A stretch of 64,000 nt of DNA from Mogibacterium sp. Lineage in GTDB: Bacteria > Bacillota > Clostridia > Peptostreptococcales > Anaerovoracaceae. Positions 25,546 through 35,619 of this stretch are shown one piece after another (position 1 is the first letter of the stretch; each line of letters begins with the position of its first letter). The DNA lies in NCBI GenBank assembly GCA_017512145.1, contig JAFWHB010000009.1:1-64000 (forward strand), in the 5' to 3' direction. The translations under genes and the position numbers were made by a program. A model generated the notes under the pieces. The model was given only the letters and a program-made list of their open reading frames with translations. It ran no database searches and was not told where the DNA came from.

Positions 25546-25580
25546 CAGCTCCCGTGGGCATGATGCCTTAGGGAGCTGCG
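25546..25580. terminator. Bidirectional terminator between OYE-ADC copy 2 and the TPR gene
   Basis: CAGCTCCC and GGGAGCTG arms with an inner GGCAT/ATGCC stem. It has TTTT on the minus strand side and TTCTTT on the plus side, serving the two convergent genes. Confidence 0.75.
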
Positions 25581-25601
25581 TTCTTTATTATTCTGTTAAA
25601 G

Positions 25602-26681
25602 TTATTGTTCTTGTTCCTGTTCCAGCTGCTGGTTGCGGTTGATTATCGCGATCTTGTTCCTGTACTTGTGTGCATTAGTCTCATCGCCTACTGCCTCGTA
25701 CAGCTGAGCAAGTTCGTCCATTACATCTGTGTTGCTTGGTGACAGAGTCAGGACCTTGCGAAGATCCTGGATTGCCTCGTCTACATTTCCCAGCGAAGCC
25801 TCAGCGACTCCGAGATAGTACCACAGAGGCCACCAGTTCTCATATCTGCCCTCTTTGAATTTGCTGAGGGTGTCTCTGCCTCCGACAAAATCTCCGCCAC
25901 TGATCTGATTGCAGCCAAGCTCTATCTGCACAGGCTCCTCAAGATCCAGAAGCATTCCGGATATCTCATGTCTCAGGTCCTCCAGCTGATTCTCATCAAG
26001 TCCTGATGTGTTCTCATCTGCAGATGAGCTCAGCTTGATGAACTCATCCCATGTGAGCTTAGCCTTGAGATAAAGTCCCATGTTGAGATATGCGTATCCA
26101 AGGAAATAGTATCCCATTGCGAAGTCCGGATGCATCATCGTCAGCACTTCAAAGGTATCCATTGACTCAGCCTTGAAGCTGCCGATGTATTCTTCTATTG
26201 TGTCTCCTGCAAGTGAAGCATTAACTGCCTCTCCTTCGGAGCTTGCCTCTGATGCGGTCTCATAGCACGCTTTGCACGCTCTGCCATAGAGATACATTGC
26301 GGCCTGAGACTGAGGATCAATAAGAAGAGCGGTCCTCAGGAGCTTGCACGCGTCCTCAAATCTTCCCTCATCTGCAGCCTTGGCGCCTTCCGATACCAGT
26401 ATCGGCTCAGCCTGATCACCTGCTGCAGCCTTGATATATGCGAGGTACTGATCTGCGTATACAAAGGCAGCATCTCCGCCGATGACTTTCGCCATATCGA
26501 TGAAGATGCTTCTGACTGCTATCTGTCCATTGTCGCCGTCGCTGAGAGGTACCGGCACCCCGCTGAGGATGCCCTGGCCTCCCATGACCCTGATGAAATC
26601 TTCGCTGAGTTCACCGAAGACCATACTCATATTGCCGGCGCTAAGGTATTTGCTTATTCTGTCCTCTCCGTTAAGCTTCAA
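25602..26681 (-). CDS. TPR-repeat protein
   Basis: Protein of about 359 residues if a TTG at 26681 is used; a longer frame from TTG at 26702 is possible and would also overlap the upstream stop. Several tetratricopeptide repeats are visible (KLLRTALLIDPQSQAAMYLYGRA; MGYYFLGYAYLNMGLYLKA; PLWYYLGVAEASLGNVDEAI; TDVMDELAQLYEAVG), and the C-terminus ends in a Gln/Glu tail. No signal peptide. TPRs make protein-protein contacts. The overlap with the upstream radical-SAM-like gene suggests that the two products work together. Confidence 0.75.
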   Translation of the reverse strand: MKLNGEDRISKYLSAGNMSMVFGELSEDFIRVMGGQGILSGVPVPLSDGDNGQIAVRSIFIDMAKVIGGDAAFVYADQYLAYIKAAAGDQAEPILVSEGAKAADEGRFEDACKLLRTALLIDPQSQAAMYLYGRACKACYETASEASSEGEAVNASLAGDTIEEYIGSFKAESMDTFEVLTMMHPDFAMGYYFLGYAYLNMGLYLKAKLTWDEFIKLSSSADENTSGLDENQLEDLRHEISGMLLDLEEPVQIELGCNQISGGDFVGGRDTLSKFKEGRYENWWPLWYYLGVAEASLGNVDEAIQDLRKVLTLSPSNTDVMDELAQLYEAVGDETNAHKYRNKIAIINRNQQLEQEQEQ

Positions 26682-28194
26682 GATCCCAGCCTTTCCTTTC
26701 AAATCTGATTATTTCTTCTTCGGAGACTGCGCTCTCAAGATCTGCGTGGATCGCATCTGTCAGAATCTGGAACTTGAGATCATCTTCGAAGTCAGCATAG
26801 AGCTCATGAGCGAATGCGAAGAGCATTCTTGCCAGATTGTCAGGCTTATGCATCTTATTGTCCATGCCATGTGAGTATACATAGTCTGCAAGCTTGCTGA
26901 AGAGATCGTAAGGCTTCATGCCAAGATCTGTAAGCATCCTTGGGAAAGCGTTCTTGAAGCCGCCATTTCCGATGAATGACTGTGTAACTCTGGAGATGTT
27001 CCTGATCCTGATCATATCCTCAGCGCTGAGATGATCTGTACCGATAACATCATATGGTGAAGCAGAGGTATAGAGATATCCATACTTATCTGCATCCATT
27101 CTGAGCTGTGTGCCCTTAGCGAGTCTCAGCATTTTGATGCCGAATGGAGAACCGTCAGCAAGTCCGTATGCCTTATTGAAGGAGCGTGCAAAGAGCTCTT
27201 CAGTCTCATATGGCAGTCCGGCTATAACAGAGACGTTAGCAATGACCTTGCCTGCCTGGAGCAGCTTGGTGACATTGTACATCAGCTGATAGATGTTCTC
27301 CTTGCGGCCGACTGCTGCAAGTACCTCGGCATTGGTGCTTGCTACATCGATATTGAATATAAAGAGTCCCTCTCTTGCCTCTGCAAGAAGTCTGATGGTC
27401 TCATCATCAAGATTCTCGCCGCTGATGTTGAATTCGAAGGAAGTTACTCCGTTGTCATTGTTGATGAGATACTCGAATATCCTGTATGCTCTCTCGCTGT
27501 TGGCATTGAAGCATCTGTCGAAGAATACTACCTGCTCAGGCTCCTTGACCAGGAAGTATCTGAGTTCTCTGCATACTCTTGCGAGGCTTAGAGATCTGAT
27601 CCTTGATTCAGGAAGATGCGGCAGATAAGCTACCCTCTCAGCACTTCCTCTCATCGATTCATAATAGATCACGCTGCCATCAGCGTCGGTCTTATCATAT
27701 GGGAACGGAAGATCATCCATCTCTACAGGCTCATCGTAGTTATTAACGACGATCTGCTCATCTGTCCTGTAAGCGAGGCCCGGGATATTCTCGAAGTCGA
27801 ACTCGTACTCATAGACAGACTTGAGGAATCTGAACAGAACCGACTCGCCCTCTCCTCTGATGACATAGTCGACCCAAGGATTAGCCTTCATGTAGTTCCT
27901 TGTTTCGAAGGAAACATGCATTCCTCCCACTACCACAGCAGTGCTCGGAGCTGCCTTCTTGATCATTTCGATTACATTGGAAATGTGTCTCTCGTTGAGA
28001 GCGTTGCAATGGAAGTACACGATATTGTACTGGCCTCTGATGATATCTTCGTAGATATTACCGTCAAGCTCGTACTTGCCATAAGTCTTCATATCTACAT
28101 CGAGCGGAGAATCCTCTACGATTGAATACAGATATCTCATAGCATAATCAGTGTAATTACAGTCTGTCTTAATTGTAGCTAGTAAGAGTTTCAT
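26671..28194 (-). CDS. B12-binding/radical-SAM-like protein lacking the cluster cysteines
   Basis: Protein of 507 residues. The ATG at 28194 follows GAGGTG at seven bases. Residues about 55-115 look like a B12-binding domain (NIVYFHCNALNERH, AVVVGGMHVSFE) and 175-400 like a radical SAM barrel of the same family (IYYESMRGS, then VVFFDRCFNANSERA). Where relatives have C-x3-C-x2-C after RG, this protein has S184, V188 and L191. The reading frame is intact on both sides, so this is not a frameshift. Without the [4Fe-4S] cluster, classical radical SAM chemistry is not expected; a binding or scaffold role is inferred. Followed by the overlapping TPR gene. Confidence 0.8.
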   Translation of the reverse strand: MKLLLATIKTDCNYTDYAMRYLYSIVEDSPLDVDMKTYGKYELDGNIYEDIIRGQYNIVYFHCNALNERHISNVIEMIKKAAPSTAVVVGGMHVSFETRNYMKANPWVDYVIRGEGESVLFRFLKSVYEYEFDFENIPGLAYRTDEQIVVNNYDEPVEMDDLPFPYDKTDADGSVIYYESMRGSAERVAYLPHLPESRIRSLSLARVCRELRYFLVKEPEQVVFFDRCFNANSERAYRIFEYLINNDNGVTSFEFNISGENLDDETIRLLAEAREGLFIFNIDVASTNAEVLAAVGRKENIYQLMYNVTKLLQAGKVIANVSVIAGLPYETEELFARSFNKAYGLADGSPFGIKMLRLAKGTQLRMDADKYGYLYTSASPYDVIGTDHLSAEDMIRIRNISRVTQSFIGNGGFKNAFPRMLTDLGMKPYDLFSKLADYVYSHGMDNKMHKPDNLARMLFAFAHELYADFEDDLKFQILTDAIHADLESAVSEEEIIRFERKGWDLEA

Positions 28195-28222
28195 GTTAAT
28201 CACCTCAATTGATTATCAGGAA

Positions 28223-29950
28223 TTACATCCTTTCCGGTGCTTTGATGCCCAGGAGTCCCAGACAATTAGCTATTACAGTTCTTGACGCACTGACAAGAGC
28301 CAGCTTGGCCAGCTTCTCGTTCTCGTCATCTACAAGTATGTGTTCATCATGATAGAACTTATTGAAGCTCTGTGCGATATCAACAAGATGTCTTGTAAGG
28401 ATCGAAGGTTCGTATTTGTCTGCTGCCTCGAGAACGACCTCAGGTACTCTGTAGAGCAGCTTGACAAGTGCATAAGCGCTGTCGCTCTCAAGATAGCTCC
28501 AGTCAAAGTTGCCGCCTCTGATAGCAGCGAGATCTGCCTCTGATGCGTTGCGGAGTACGCTGGATGCTCTTGCGTGAGTGTACTGTACGTAAGGGCCTGT
28601 CTCGCCGTCAAAGTTCAGTACCTTGTCCCATGAGAATACGTAATCCTTGATCCTGTTATTGGAAAGCTCCTGGAAGATGACAGCTCCGATACCGACTTCC
28701 TTCGAAACAGTATCAATGTCAACTCCCTGTGTCTGCTTCTCTCTCATGATCTCTGCAGTCTTCTCAACAGCAGTATTCAGAACATCTTCAAGGAATACAA
28801 CAGTACCCTCTCTTGTAGACATCATCTTGATGTCATCGCCGTCTGAGAGGCTTACAAGGCCAAATGGTACATGTATGCAGTCCTTCTGCCATTCATAGCC
28901 CATCAGCTCGAGAACCTTCTTCCACTGCTTGAAGTGGAGGTTCTGCTGTGATGCTACGACGTAGATGCACTTATAGAAATCGTAGTGCTCCTTCCTGTAT
29001 ACAGCAGCTGCGATATCTCTTGTTACATAGAGGCTGGATCCGTCTGACTTAGTGATCATGGCAGGGCTCATACCGTACTCTTCAAGATCTACGATCTGAG
29101 CACCCTGTGACTGGATCAGAAGTCCCTTATCCTTGAGTTCCTGGATGAATCTAGGCATCTTGTCAGAGTAGAAGCTCTCTCCTGCATAGGAATCGAATGT
29201 GATGCCGAGCATGTCATATACTCTGTTGAACTCTGTAAGGCTGAGCTCTCTGAACTTCTTCCAGAGCTCGACTTCCTCAGGCTCACCTGCCTCAAGACGC
29301 ACGAATGTCTCTCTCGCCTCGTCTTCAAGTGAAGGATCTTCCTTGGCCTCTTTGTGGAATCTTGTGTAGTACTTGAGCAGGGTCTTGATAGGATCCTTAG
29401 CGAGTTCTTCTTCTGAACCCCACTTCCTGTAAGCAACGATCATCTTGCCGAACTGTGTTCCGTAGTCGCCAAGGTGATTGATCCTTACAACATCAAAGCC
29501 TACAGCATCGTACAGCTTGTAAAGAGCGTTACCAATAACAGTACTCCTGATATGTCCGATGTGGAAAGGCTTAGCAATATTAGGGGAAGAATACTCGACG
29601 ATTACCTTCCTGCCCTTGCCTTCATCTGATCTTCCGTATGCAGCACCCTTGTCTGCAACTTCAGTTACTACCTGTCCGGCAAAGAAAGCTCTGTCAATGA
29701 AGAAGTTAACATAAGCATTGACATTCTCTACCTTGGCAAAGGCTTCGTTGCCCGATACTCTTGCTGCTATGTCTGCAGCTATCATCTGAGGAGCCTTCCT
29801 GAGAGCCTTGGCAAGTCTGAAGCAAGGGAAAGCATAGTCTCCCATCTTCTCATCTGCAGGTATCTCGATAAGGTTCCTTATCTCTTCAAGTGTAAGGCCA
29901 AGCGCCTCGTCGTATATTTCGTTTGCTATAATGTCTTTAAAATCTACCAT
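28223..29950 (-). CDS. argS: Arginyl-tRNA synthetase
   Basis: Protein of 575 residues, usual length for a bacterial ArgRS. Class I signature HIGH appears as FHIGHIRSTVIGNALY (about 113-128) and the KMSKS loop as KMMSTREG (about 365-372). An N-terminal additional domain for the tRNA D-loop and a C-terminal DALR anticodon domain (ILVDDENEKLAKLALVSASR) are present. It charges tRNA-Arg in the cytoplasm. The radical-SAM-like gene follows after 28 bases. Confidence 0.95.
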   Translation of the reverse strand: MVDFKDIIANEIYDEALGLTLEEIRNLIEIPADEKMGDYAFPCFRLAKALRKAPQMIAADIAARVSGNEAFAKVENVNAYVNFFIDRAFFAGQVVTEVADKGAAYGRSDEGKGRKVIVEYSSPNIAKPFHIGHIRSTVIGNALYKLYDAVGFDVVRINHLGDYGTQFGKMIVAYRKWGSEEELAKDPIKTLLKYYTRFHKEAKEDPSLEDEARETFVRLEAGEPEEVELWKKFRELSLTEFNRVYDMLGITFDSYAGESFYSDKMPRFIQELKDKGLLIQSQGAQIVDLEEYGMSPAMITKSDGSSLYVTRDIAAAVYRKEHYDFYKCIYVVASQQNLHFKQWKKVLELMGYEWQKDCIHVPFGLVSLSDGDDIKMMSTREGTVVFLEDVLNTAVEKTAEIMREKQTQGVDIDTVSKEVGIGAVIFQELSNNRIKDYVFSWDKVLNFDGETGPYVQYTHARASSVLRNASEADLAAIRGGNFDWSYLESDSAYALVKLLYRVPEVVLEAADKYEPSILTRHLVDIAQSFNKFYHDEHILVDDENEKLAKLALVSASRTVIANCLGLLGIKAPERM

Positions 29951-29983
29951 GTTGATCCTTTTCTGATTATTTGTATTTATTGA

Positions 29984-30517
29984 TTATTTGTTGCCGAAGA
30001 CTCTCCTGAAGTTCTTCTCATCGCAGATCTTGAAATCGTCTGCGAAGACATAGTCATCAGGACCTGCCTCCGGGTCATTTCGCTCTTCCATATATGCATC
30101 TATCAGCTTGTCTGTGAAGAGGCCATTGCCGCCTACCAGAGTTCCCGTAAAGGTGCCATCGTATACAGCTCCGGAGCCGCATGAAGGGCTGTTAGCCTTG
30201 AGAATAGCGCCCTCTACCTTGCATGTGCCTCTCTTGCGGCTGCCATGCTCTACGAGGACAGACTGAAGGGACAGCTCAGCACCGTAGTCGAACACCCTTG
30301 TGAGATCCTTGCCCTCCTTGTCGAGGACCTTGAAGTATCCGTCTTCTACAGGTACTATCTCAGCCGGGTTCCTTGGTGATTCAAGTCCGCCTGCAGTCTC
30401 AGGACATACAGTCACATAATCATGAGTCCTGCAGAACTCGATGATCTCTTCATTTCTGTTGTTGCCTCCGTCGTACTTGCAGTCAAAGCCGAGAAGGCAT
30501 CTGCTGATAATATACAT
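29984..30517 (-). CDS. DUF523 family protein
   Basis: Protein of 177 residues; the start at 30517 gives the usual N-terminus MYIISRCLLGFDCKYDGG. The family is marked by conserved cysteines in SRCLLGFDCKYDG, CPETAGGL and SPSCGSG, and is widespread in Firmicutes; no established function. Cysteine conservation suggests metal binding. It precedes argS by 33 bases and may be in its transcript. Confidence 0.85.
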   Translation of the reverse strand: MYIISRCLLGFDCKYDGGNNRNEEIIEFCRTHDYVTVCPETAGGLESPRNPAEIVPVEDGYFKVLDKEGKDLTRVFDYGAELSLQSVLVEHGSRKRGTCKVEGAILKANSPSCGSGAVYDGTFTGTLVGGNGLFTDKLIDAYMEERNDPEAGPDDYVFADDFKICDEKNFRRVFGNK

Positions 30518-30628
30518 ATTTGTTAAATCTCCAAACATTACAAAATCTGACTAATTATTATAACAAATAATCAGACATATAATCTATAAAATACGCCAAA
30601 CTCACACGGATTTGTTGATTCAGCGAGC

Positions 30629-33040
30629 TTATTTACGGTCTCTGAGCTCGACAACAGTATTACCGTCGCCGCCCTCGCTGTATGGAGCAGACTTGAAGGA
30701 TTTGACGTGCTTGTTACGCCTCAGTTCATCTCTTATGCCTGTTCTTAGTATTCCCTCGCCTCTGCCATGAATGATATGCACAGTCTTGAGTCCTGCAAGG
30801 AAGGCATCGTCGATATACTTGTTGACCAGGTCGATGGCTTCTTCTAGGTTCTTGCCTATGACATTTATCTCTGTCTTGATGGTCTTGGTCTTGCCAAATG
30901 ACATATTGCCATACTTGGTCCTTGTCTTCTCCTTGTGGCCCTGCTCTTCTGAGTCAGCAATGACAAGATCCTTGATATTGACTGTCATCTTAAGAGCACC
31001 AAGCCTGATAGCGAGATTGCCCTTGCTGTCCGGAAGTGACTCGACCTCACCTGTCTGCCCGAGCTTGGTATATTTGACCCTGAGGCCAAGGCGGATCATT
31101 TCAGGCTCAGGAACCTTGCCGGTCTGCAGAGTCTTAGGCTTCTTCACTTCCTGAGGCCTGTACTCATTCTCAGCCTGCCTCAGAGCCTTCCTGCTCTTAG
31201 CAGCCCCGCCTGCAATATGACCCTCGTCAAAGCCTGCATCCTTCTTCATGTGTCTTATACTGCGAAGCTCCTCAGATATCTCATCGATAGTTCCCTGAGC
31301 GTCTCTGAGCATGCCTCTTGCCTTGGCTCTTGCCTCTTCGAGGATCTTGTCAGCCTCTGCTCTTGCAGCATCAAGTTCTCTTGCAGCCTCATCTCTGCTC
31401 TTAGCAGCAGCTTCCCTCTCAATACCGGCCTCTCTGAGAGCCTCCTGGGCCTCCGCATGATCAGCCTCGACTCTAGATACAGCCTCTTCGAATTCGAGCT
31501 GTTCCTCGCCCATGAGCTCCGAAGCTCTGGCGATGATGTCCTCGCTGAGTCCGAGTTTTCTCGAGATCTCGAAGGCATTGGATTTGCCCGGAAGACCGAC
31601 CCTCAGTCTGTATGTAGGCGACAAAGTCTCTACGTTGAACTCCATTGAAGCATTCTCGACTCCCGGTGTTGAAAGTGCGTACTTCTTGAGTTCTGTATAG
31701 TGAGTGGTTGCTGCAACCAGGGCACCGGCTTCTTTGAGTTTCTCAAGTTCTGCGATGCCAAGAGCTGCACCTTCAAGCGGATCGGTACCTGCTCCAAGCT
31801 CGTCGAGCAGCACGAGGCAACCCCTGCCGGCTCCTTCGAAAATGGTGATTATATTCTTCATGTGAGATGAGAATGTACTGAGGCTCTGCTCAATGCTCTG
31901 CTCATCTCCAATATCCGCATAGATCTCATCAAGGATAGGCATATCTGATGTCTCACTCGCTGGTATATGAAGTCCGCTCTGTGTCATCAGACAGAGAAGG
32001 CCTATGGTCTTGAGCGTTACAGTCTTGCCTCCGGTGTTAGGACCGGTAATGAGAAGAGTCGTCCAGTCCCTGCCAAGTTCGACATCCGTCGGTACTACCT
32101 TGCTCGCCGGAATCAGTGGGTGTCTGCCCCTGCGGATACTGATATAGCAGTCATCATTCAGATGAGGCTCCATTCCGTCCATCATGCATGACAGCTTACC
32201 CTTAGCACTGATGAAATCAAGCTCTACGAGCAGCTTCTGATTGTTCTGAAGCTCAGTGAAGTGCTCTGCAACCCTGCTGGTGAAGAGCTCAAGTATCCTC
32301 ATGATCTCAGCCTGCTCATCCATATCAAGCTGTCTGAGCTCATTATTGAGATTGACGACAGCCTGAGGCTCAACGAACAGCGTTGCACCTGTAGATGACT
32401 GGTCATGGACCATGCCGGGATATGAGCTGATATACTCTCTCTTGACCGGAATGACATACCTTCCGTTACGCATAGTAACAATGGCATCCTGAAGCTGGGT
32501 CTTAGCTGAATTGCTGGTGACCATCTTCTGGAGCCTTGACTTAATAAGGTCATTCTTGTTACGTATCTCTCTTCTGATCCGGCGGAGCTCTGGTGAAGCG
32601 CTGTCTGCCATCTCATCATCCGAAAGGATCGACATGCCGATATCCTGTTCGAGCTTTGGCACGGGTTCAAGCAGACTTGCTATCTCCGGAAGGACCTTAA
32701 GACCCTCAGGCATTTCATTGCTGAGGAAGGTCTTGACCTGACGTGTGATCAGAAGGCTCGTTCTAACCTGAAGCAGCTCTCTCATGCTGAGGCATCTGCC
32801 CTTTCTTGCCAGACTGACGATACCGCTGATATCACCCATTTCGCCGATCGGAATATTTCCCTTATATAGAATAACGGAAACCGCCTCAGTAGTTTCCGTT
32901 AATGCATCCTGCACCTGGTGTCTGTTGTTCATAGGTACCAGCTCTGCAATCCTCTCTCTGGCAAGTGCAGAACCGGCCTGATCCTTAAGCAGGTCTAATA
33001 TTCTATTAAATTCAAGAAGTCCTAATATCTTAGAATTCAT
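30629..33040 (-). CDS. mutS2: MutS2 endonuclease
   Basis: Protein of 803 residues, usual length. The MutS-type ATPase holds Walker A TGPNTGGKTVTLKT (about 333-346) and LDELGAGTDPLEGAALG. A long coiled coil (about 515-620) precedes a KOW-like and a C-terminal Smr domain with HGRGEGILRTGIR. The usual LDLHG at the start of the Smr domain is INVIGKN here, a variation that may affect nuclease activity. MutS2 acts on branched DNA and on collided ribosomes rather than in mismatch repair. The start overlaps zapA by 11 bases. Confidence 0.93.
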   Translation of the reverse strand: MNSKILGLLEFNRILDLLKDQAGSALARERIAELVPMNNRHQVQDALTETTEAVSVILYKGNIPIGEMGDISGIVSLARKGRCLSMRELLQVRTSLLITRQVKTFLSNEMPEGLKVLPEIASLLEPVPKLEQDIGMSILSDDEMADSASPELRRIRREIRNKNDLIKSRLQKMVTSNSAKTQLQDAIVTMRNGRYVIPVKREYISSYPGMVHDQSSTGATLFVEPQAVVNLNNELRQLDMDEQAEIMRILELFTSRVAEHFTELQNNQKLLVELDFISAKGKLSCMMDGMEPHLNDDCYISIRRGRHPLIPASKVVPTDVELGRDWTTLLITGPNTGGKTVTLKTIGLLCLMTQSGLHIPASETSDMPILDEIYADIGDEQSIEQSLSTFSSHMKNIITIFEGAGRGCLVLLDELGAGTDPLEGAALGIAELEKLKEAGALVAATTHYTELKKYALSTPGVENASMEFNVETLSPTYRLRVGLPGKSNAFEISRKLGLSEDIIARASELMGEEQLEFEEAVSRVEADHAEAQEALREAGIEREAAAKSRDEAARELDAARAEADKILEEARAKARGMLRDAQGTIDEISEELRSIRHMKKDAGFDEGHIAGGAAKSRKALRQAENEYRPQEVKKPKTLQTGKVPEPEMIRLGLRVKYTKLGQTGEVESLPDSKGNLAIRLGALKMTVNIKDLVIADSEEQGHKEKTRTKYGNMSFGKTKTIKTEINVIGKNLEEAIDLVNKYIDDAFLAGLKTVHIIHGRGEGILRTGIRDELRRNKHVKSFKSAPYSEGGDGNTVVELRDRK

Positions 33041-33512
33041 CTTCGCTATTCATTCTCTTGATTGACTTAAGTTCGTTCTTGAGATTGACATTCTCCATCT
33101 GGAGATCAAAGTAAGCATTCTCCATCTCAACAAGCTTCTCTTGCAGTTTCTTGTAGTCTTCATTGCTCTGAGACTGTCTGTCTACCTCGGTGGACATCTT
33201 CTCCTTGAGATCTGTTACCTGCTTCTTGGTCTGCTCCCACATAGCTATGTAGTGCTTGACATCATTATCGAGCTGGTAGTTCTCTGTCTGGAGCTTGAGC
33301 AGCATATCTGTAGTGTCCATGAGCTTCTCTGTCACATTCAGTGCTGTAAGAACTGCAGCCTTATAGTTAGGATTGGAATTGAGTGCATTACTTGTGCGTC
33401 TCAGATCTTCATCAACGTACTTCGCGATTTCTTTGATGCGCTCTTCGCTCTTGTCGCTGGAGAGTACATAATTTGATCCACAGATCACTACGTCCGCTCT
33501 GTTCTTTTCCAT
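33030..33512 (-). CDS. zapA: Cell division protein ZapA
   Basis: Protein of 160 residues. The N-terminal ZapA fold (VVICGSNYVLSSDKSEERIKEIAKYVDEDL split) is followed by a long coiled coil with heptads to the C-terminus. ZapA bundles FtsZ filaments at the division site. Gene overlap with mutS2 and nearness to ftsZ are common in Firmicutes. Confidence 0.88.
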   Translation of the reverse strand: MEKNRADVVICGSNYVLSSDKSEERIKEIAKYVDEDLRRTSNALNSNPNYKAAVLTALNVTEKLMDTTDMLLKLQTENYQLDNDVKHYIAMWEQTKKQVTDLKEKMSTEVDRQSQSNEDYKKLQEKLVEMENAYFDLQMENVNLKNELKSIKRMNSEDEF

Positions 33513-33534
33513 AAATTCTCCCCTTGTTAATTAA

Positions 33535-34320
33535 TTAATTCCTCACAGCCTCATACATAAGTATTGCAGCGGATACAGCTGCATTGAGAGATTCGGTCTC
33601 TCCCTTCATAGGTAGCGTCACTCTCACATCGGCAAGGTCCATGACCTCATCGCTGATACCATTACCCTCATTGCCTATGACAAGAGCAACATTGCTCCTG
33701 AGGTCCTCCTCATAATAAGGTCTTCCTCCCGCCGGATCTGTTACGACAATTCTCTTGCCGGCTCTCCTGAGAACAGTATTTAATTCTTCAGGACCGGACA
33801 CGTAGGCAATCGGGATATCAAACACCATACCGGCAGTAGACCTTAAGACCTTAGGAGACCATACATCGGCAGTACCCTTGACTGCGATTATCATGCTGTA
33901 GCCTGCTGCAACAGCAGTTCTGATCATGGTGCCCATATTGCCGGGATCCTGAATCCTGTCAAGGACCAGGACGTTGGAACCTCCCGGAAGAGAATCTATC
34001 GCCTGAATATCCGTATGCGGCATCCTGACCACTGCGAGAATGCCTACGCCATTCTCTGCGTCTGTCAGCTTGTTGAAAATACCTTCAGGTACCTCGCATA
34101 CAGTAATGTCATCAGCTGCGATACATTCATCTATGAGGCCAAAGCATGCACCCTCAGGCACCATGATGAAATCTATGTCAAGGTCCCTGCGGATGGCTTC
34201 ACTGACCATGTTGATACCTTCACATGCAAATCGGCCTTCCGCGGTCCTTCCCTTACGTGTCTGCAGTTTTCTTATGAGCCTGATCCGGCTGTTATCCTGC
34301 GACGCTATTCTTATCAGCAT
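33535..34320 (-). CDS. TrmH/SpoU-family RNA 2'-O-methyltransferase
   Basis: Protein of 261 residues. An N-terminal L30e-like substrate-binding domain is followed by the SPOUT knot with its three motifs: LVLDRIQDPGNMGTMIRTA, ALVIGNEGNGIS and LPMKGETESLNAAVSAAIL. It methylates a ribose in rRNA or tRNA using SAM; the target base is not evident. Located between ftsZ and zapA in one transcript. Confidence 0.9.
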   Translation of the reverse strand: MLIRIASQDNSRIRLIRKLQTRKGRTAEGRFACEGINMVSEAIRRDLDIDFIMVPEGACFGLIDECIAADDITVCEVPEGIFNKLTDAENGVGILAVVRMPHTDIQAIDSLPGGSNVLVLDRIQDPGNMGTMIRTAVAAGYSMIIAVKGTADVWSPKVLRSTAGMVFDIPIAYVSGPEELNTVLRRAGKRIVVTDPAGGRPYYEEDLRSNVALVIGNEGNGISDEVMDLADVRVTLPMKGETESLNAAVSAAILMYEAVRN

Positions 34321-34343
34321 TCCTGTATCCTGCCCGGCGTCAG

Positions 34344-35483
34344 CTATCTGAGGAAGTCAGGAATATCAAAGTCAGTCTCTGAATTACTGCCTCTCTCCTC
34401 GAACAGCTCGTTCAGATCAACTTCCTTACCCTTCATTCCGTCGATCTCAACTTCTCTTCCTGTGTAAGTTGTTCTTGAAGAAGTATCAGGTGCATCGATG
34501 ATGCCGCCTGCTGTTGCCTTAGCATTGTTGAAATCTGTAGCAATGATGGTTACAGAAATCTTGTCATTCATCTCTTCGTTGATTGCAGCACCGAAGATGA
34601 TGTTAGCATCAGGGTCAGCCTCTGTCTGAACCTTCTCAGCGATGGTGTTGATATCGAGCATTCCCATGTCATATCCACCGGATACATACAGCAGGATCGA
34701 CTTAGCACCTGCGATTGATGTCTCAAGCAGTGGGCTGTTAAGAGCATTCTGAATAGCATCCTCGATCCTGTTCTCGCCCTCGCCGACACCAACTCCCATG
34801 TGAGCAACTCCTCTGCCCTCCATGATGGTTCTTACGTCTGCGAAGTCTACGTTAACAAGTCCGTATTCGCTGATCAGATCGGAAATTCCCTGTACGCCCT
34901 GTCTCAGAACATCGTCTGCCATTGCGAACGCCTCGAGCATTGATGTGTTCTTCTGGCTTGTGTCGATGAGTCTGTCATTAGGGATGATGACAAGTGAATC
35001 TACAAAGTTGCTGAGGTACTGGATACCCTTAGCAGCTCTGTTCCATCTCTTCTTACCTTCGAATGTGAATGGCTTGGTTACAACTGCAACTGTAAGTGCG
35101 CCGCAGTCCATCGATGCCTTAGCGATAACCGGTGCAGCACCTGTTCCTGTGCCACCGCCCATTCCTGCAGTGATGAATACCATATCTGCATCCTGGATAT
35201 GTCCGATGATCTCATCGATAGTCTCTTCAGCTGCCTTCTGACCGATCTCAGGGTTAGCGCCTGCGCCTCTTCCTCCTGCAACCTTCTCGCCAAGCTGGAT
35301 CTTAACCTCAGCCTTGCATTTCGAAAGTGCCTGTCTGTCTGTATTTACAGCTATAAATGTAACACCCTGAAGTCCGGTGTCTACCATTCTGTTTATCGCA
35401 TTGCATCCGCCCCCGCCGACGCCAATGACTTTAATAATCGCGGCTCTGTCCTGCTCGGATACAAAGTCAGAAACAAATTCCAT
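34344..35483 (-). CDS. ftsZ: Cell division GTPase FtsZ
   Basis: Protein of 379 residues. The start at 35483 is taken from GGAGGG before it; a longer frame to 35573 is in an untranslated part. The tubulin signature GGGTGTG lies in [18 protein letters not shown]. The T3 loop and synergy loop (DFADVRTIM) are complete. The C-terminal conserved peptide is DFDIPDFLR, which binds partners such as ZapA-linked or membrane-anchor proteins. No ftsA is seen upstream; ftsQ is the preceding gene. Confidence 0.97.
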   Translation of the reverse strand: MEFVSDFVSEQDRAAIIKVIGVGGGGCNAINRMVDTGLQGVTFIAVNTDRQALSKCKAEVKIQLGEKVAGGRGAGANPEIGQKAAEETIDEIIGHIQDADMVFITAGMGGGTGTGAAPVIAKASMDCGALTVAVVTKPFTFEGKKRWNRAAKGIQYLSNFVDSLVIIPNDRLIDTSQKNTSMLEAFAMADDVLRQGVQGISDLISEYGLVNVDFADVRTIMEGRGVAHMGVGVGEGENRIEDAIQNALNSPLLETSIAGAKSILLYVSGGYDMGMLDINTIAEKVQTEADPDANIIFGAAINEEMNDKISVTIIATDFNNAKATAGGIIDAPDTSSRTTYTGREVEIDGMKGKEVDLNELFEERGSNSETDFDIPDFLR

Positions 35484-35619
35484 AGTATAGCCCTCCTCGT
35501 TGAACTCATAAATAGATATAGTTATCTTAACATATAAAAGCCCTAAATGCATTAATTTTTCAACAAAAAACACAATATTTAGGGGTTAATTGCTTTACCC
35601 GACACAATTACTTGTAAAC

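Noticed and set aside
26671-28194. Frameshift or sequencing error as explanation for the missing cysteines
   Set aside because: The residues on both sides remain in the same frame with the right spacing, and codons look normal, so substitutions are the better explanation.
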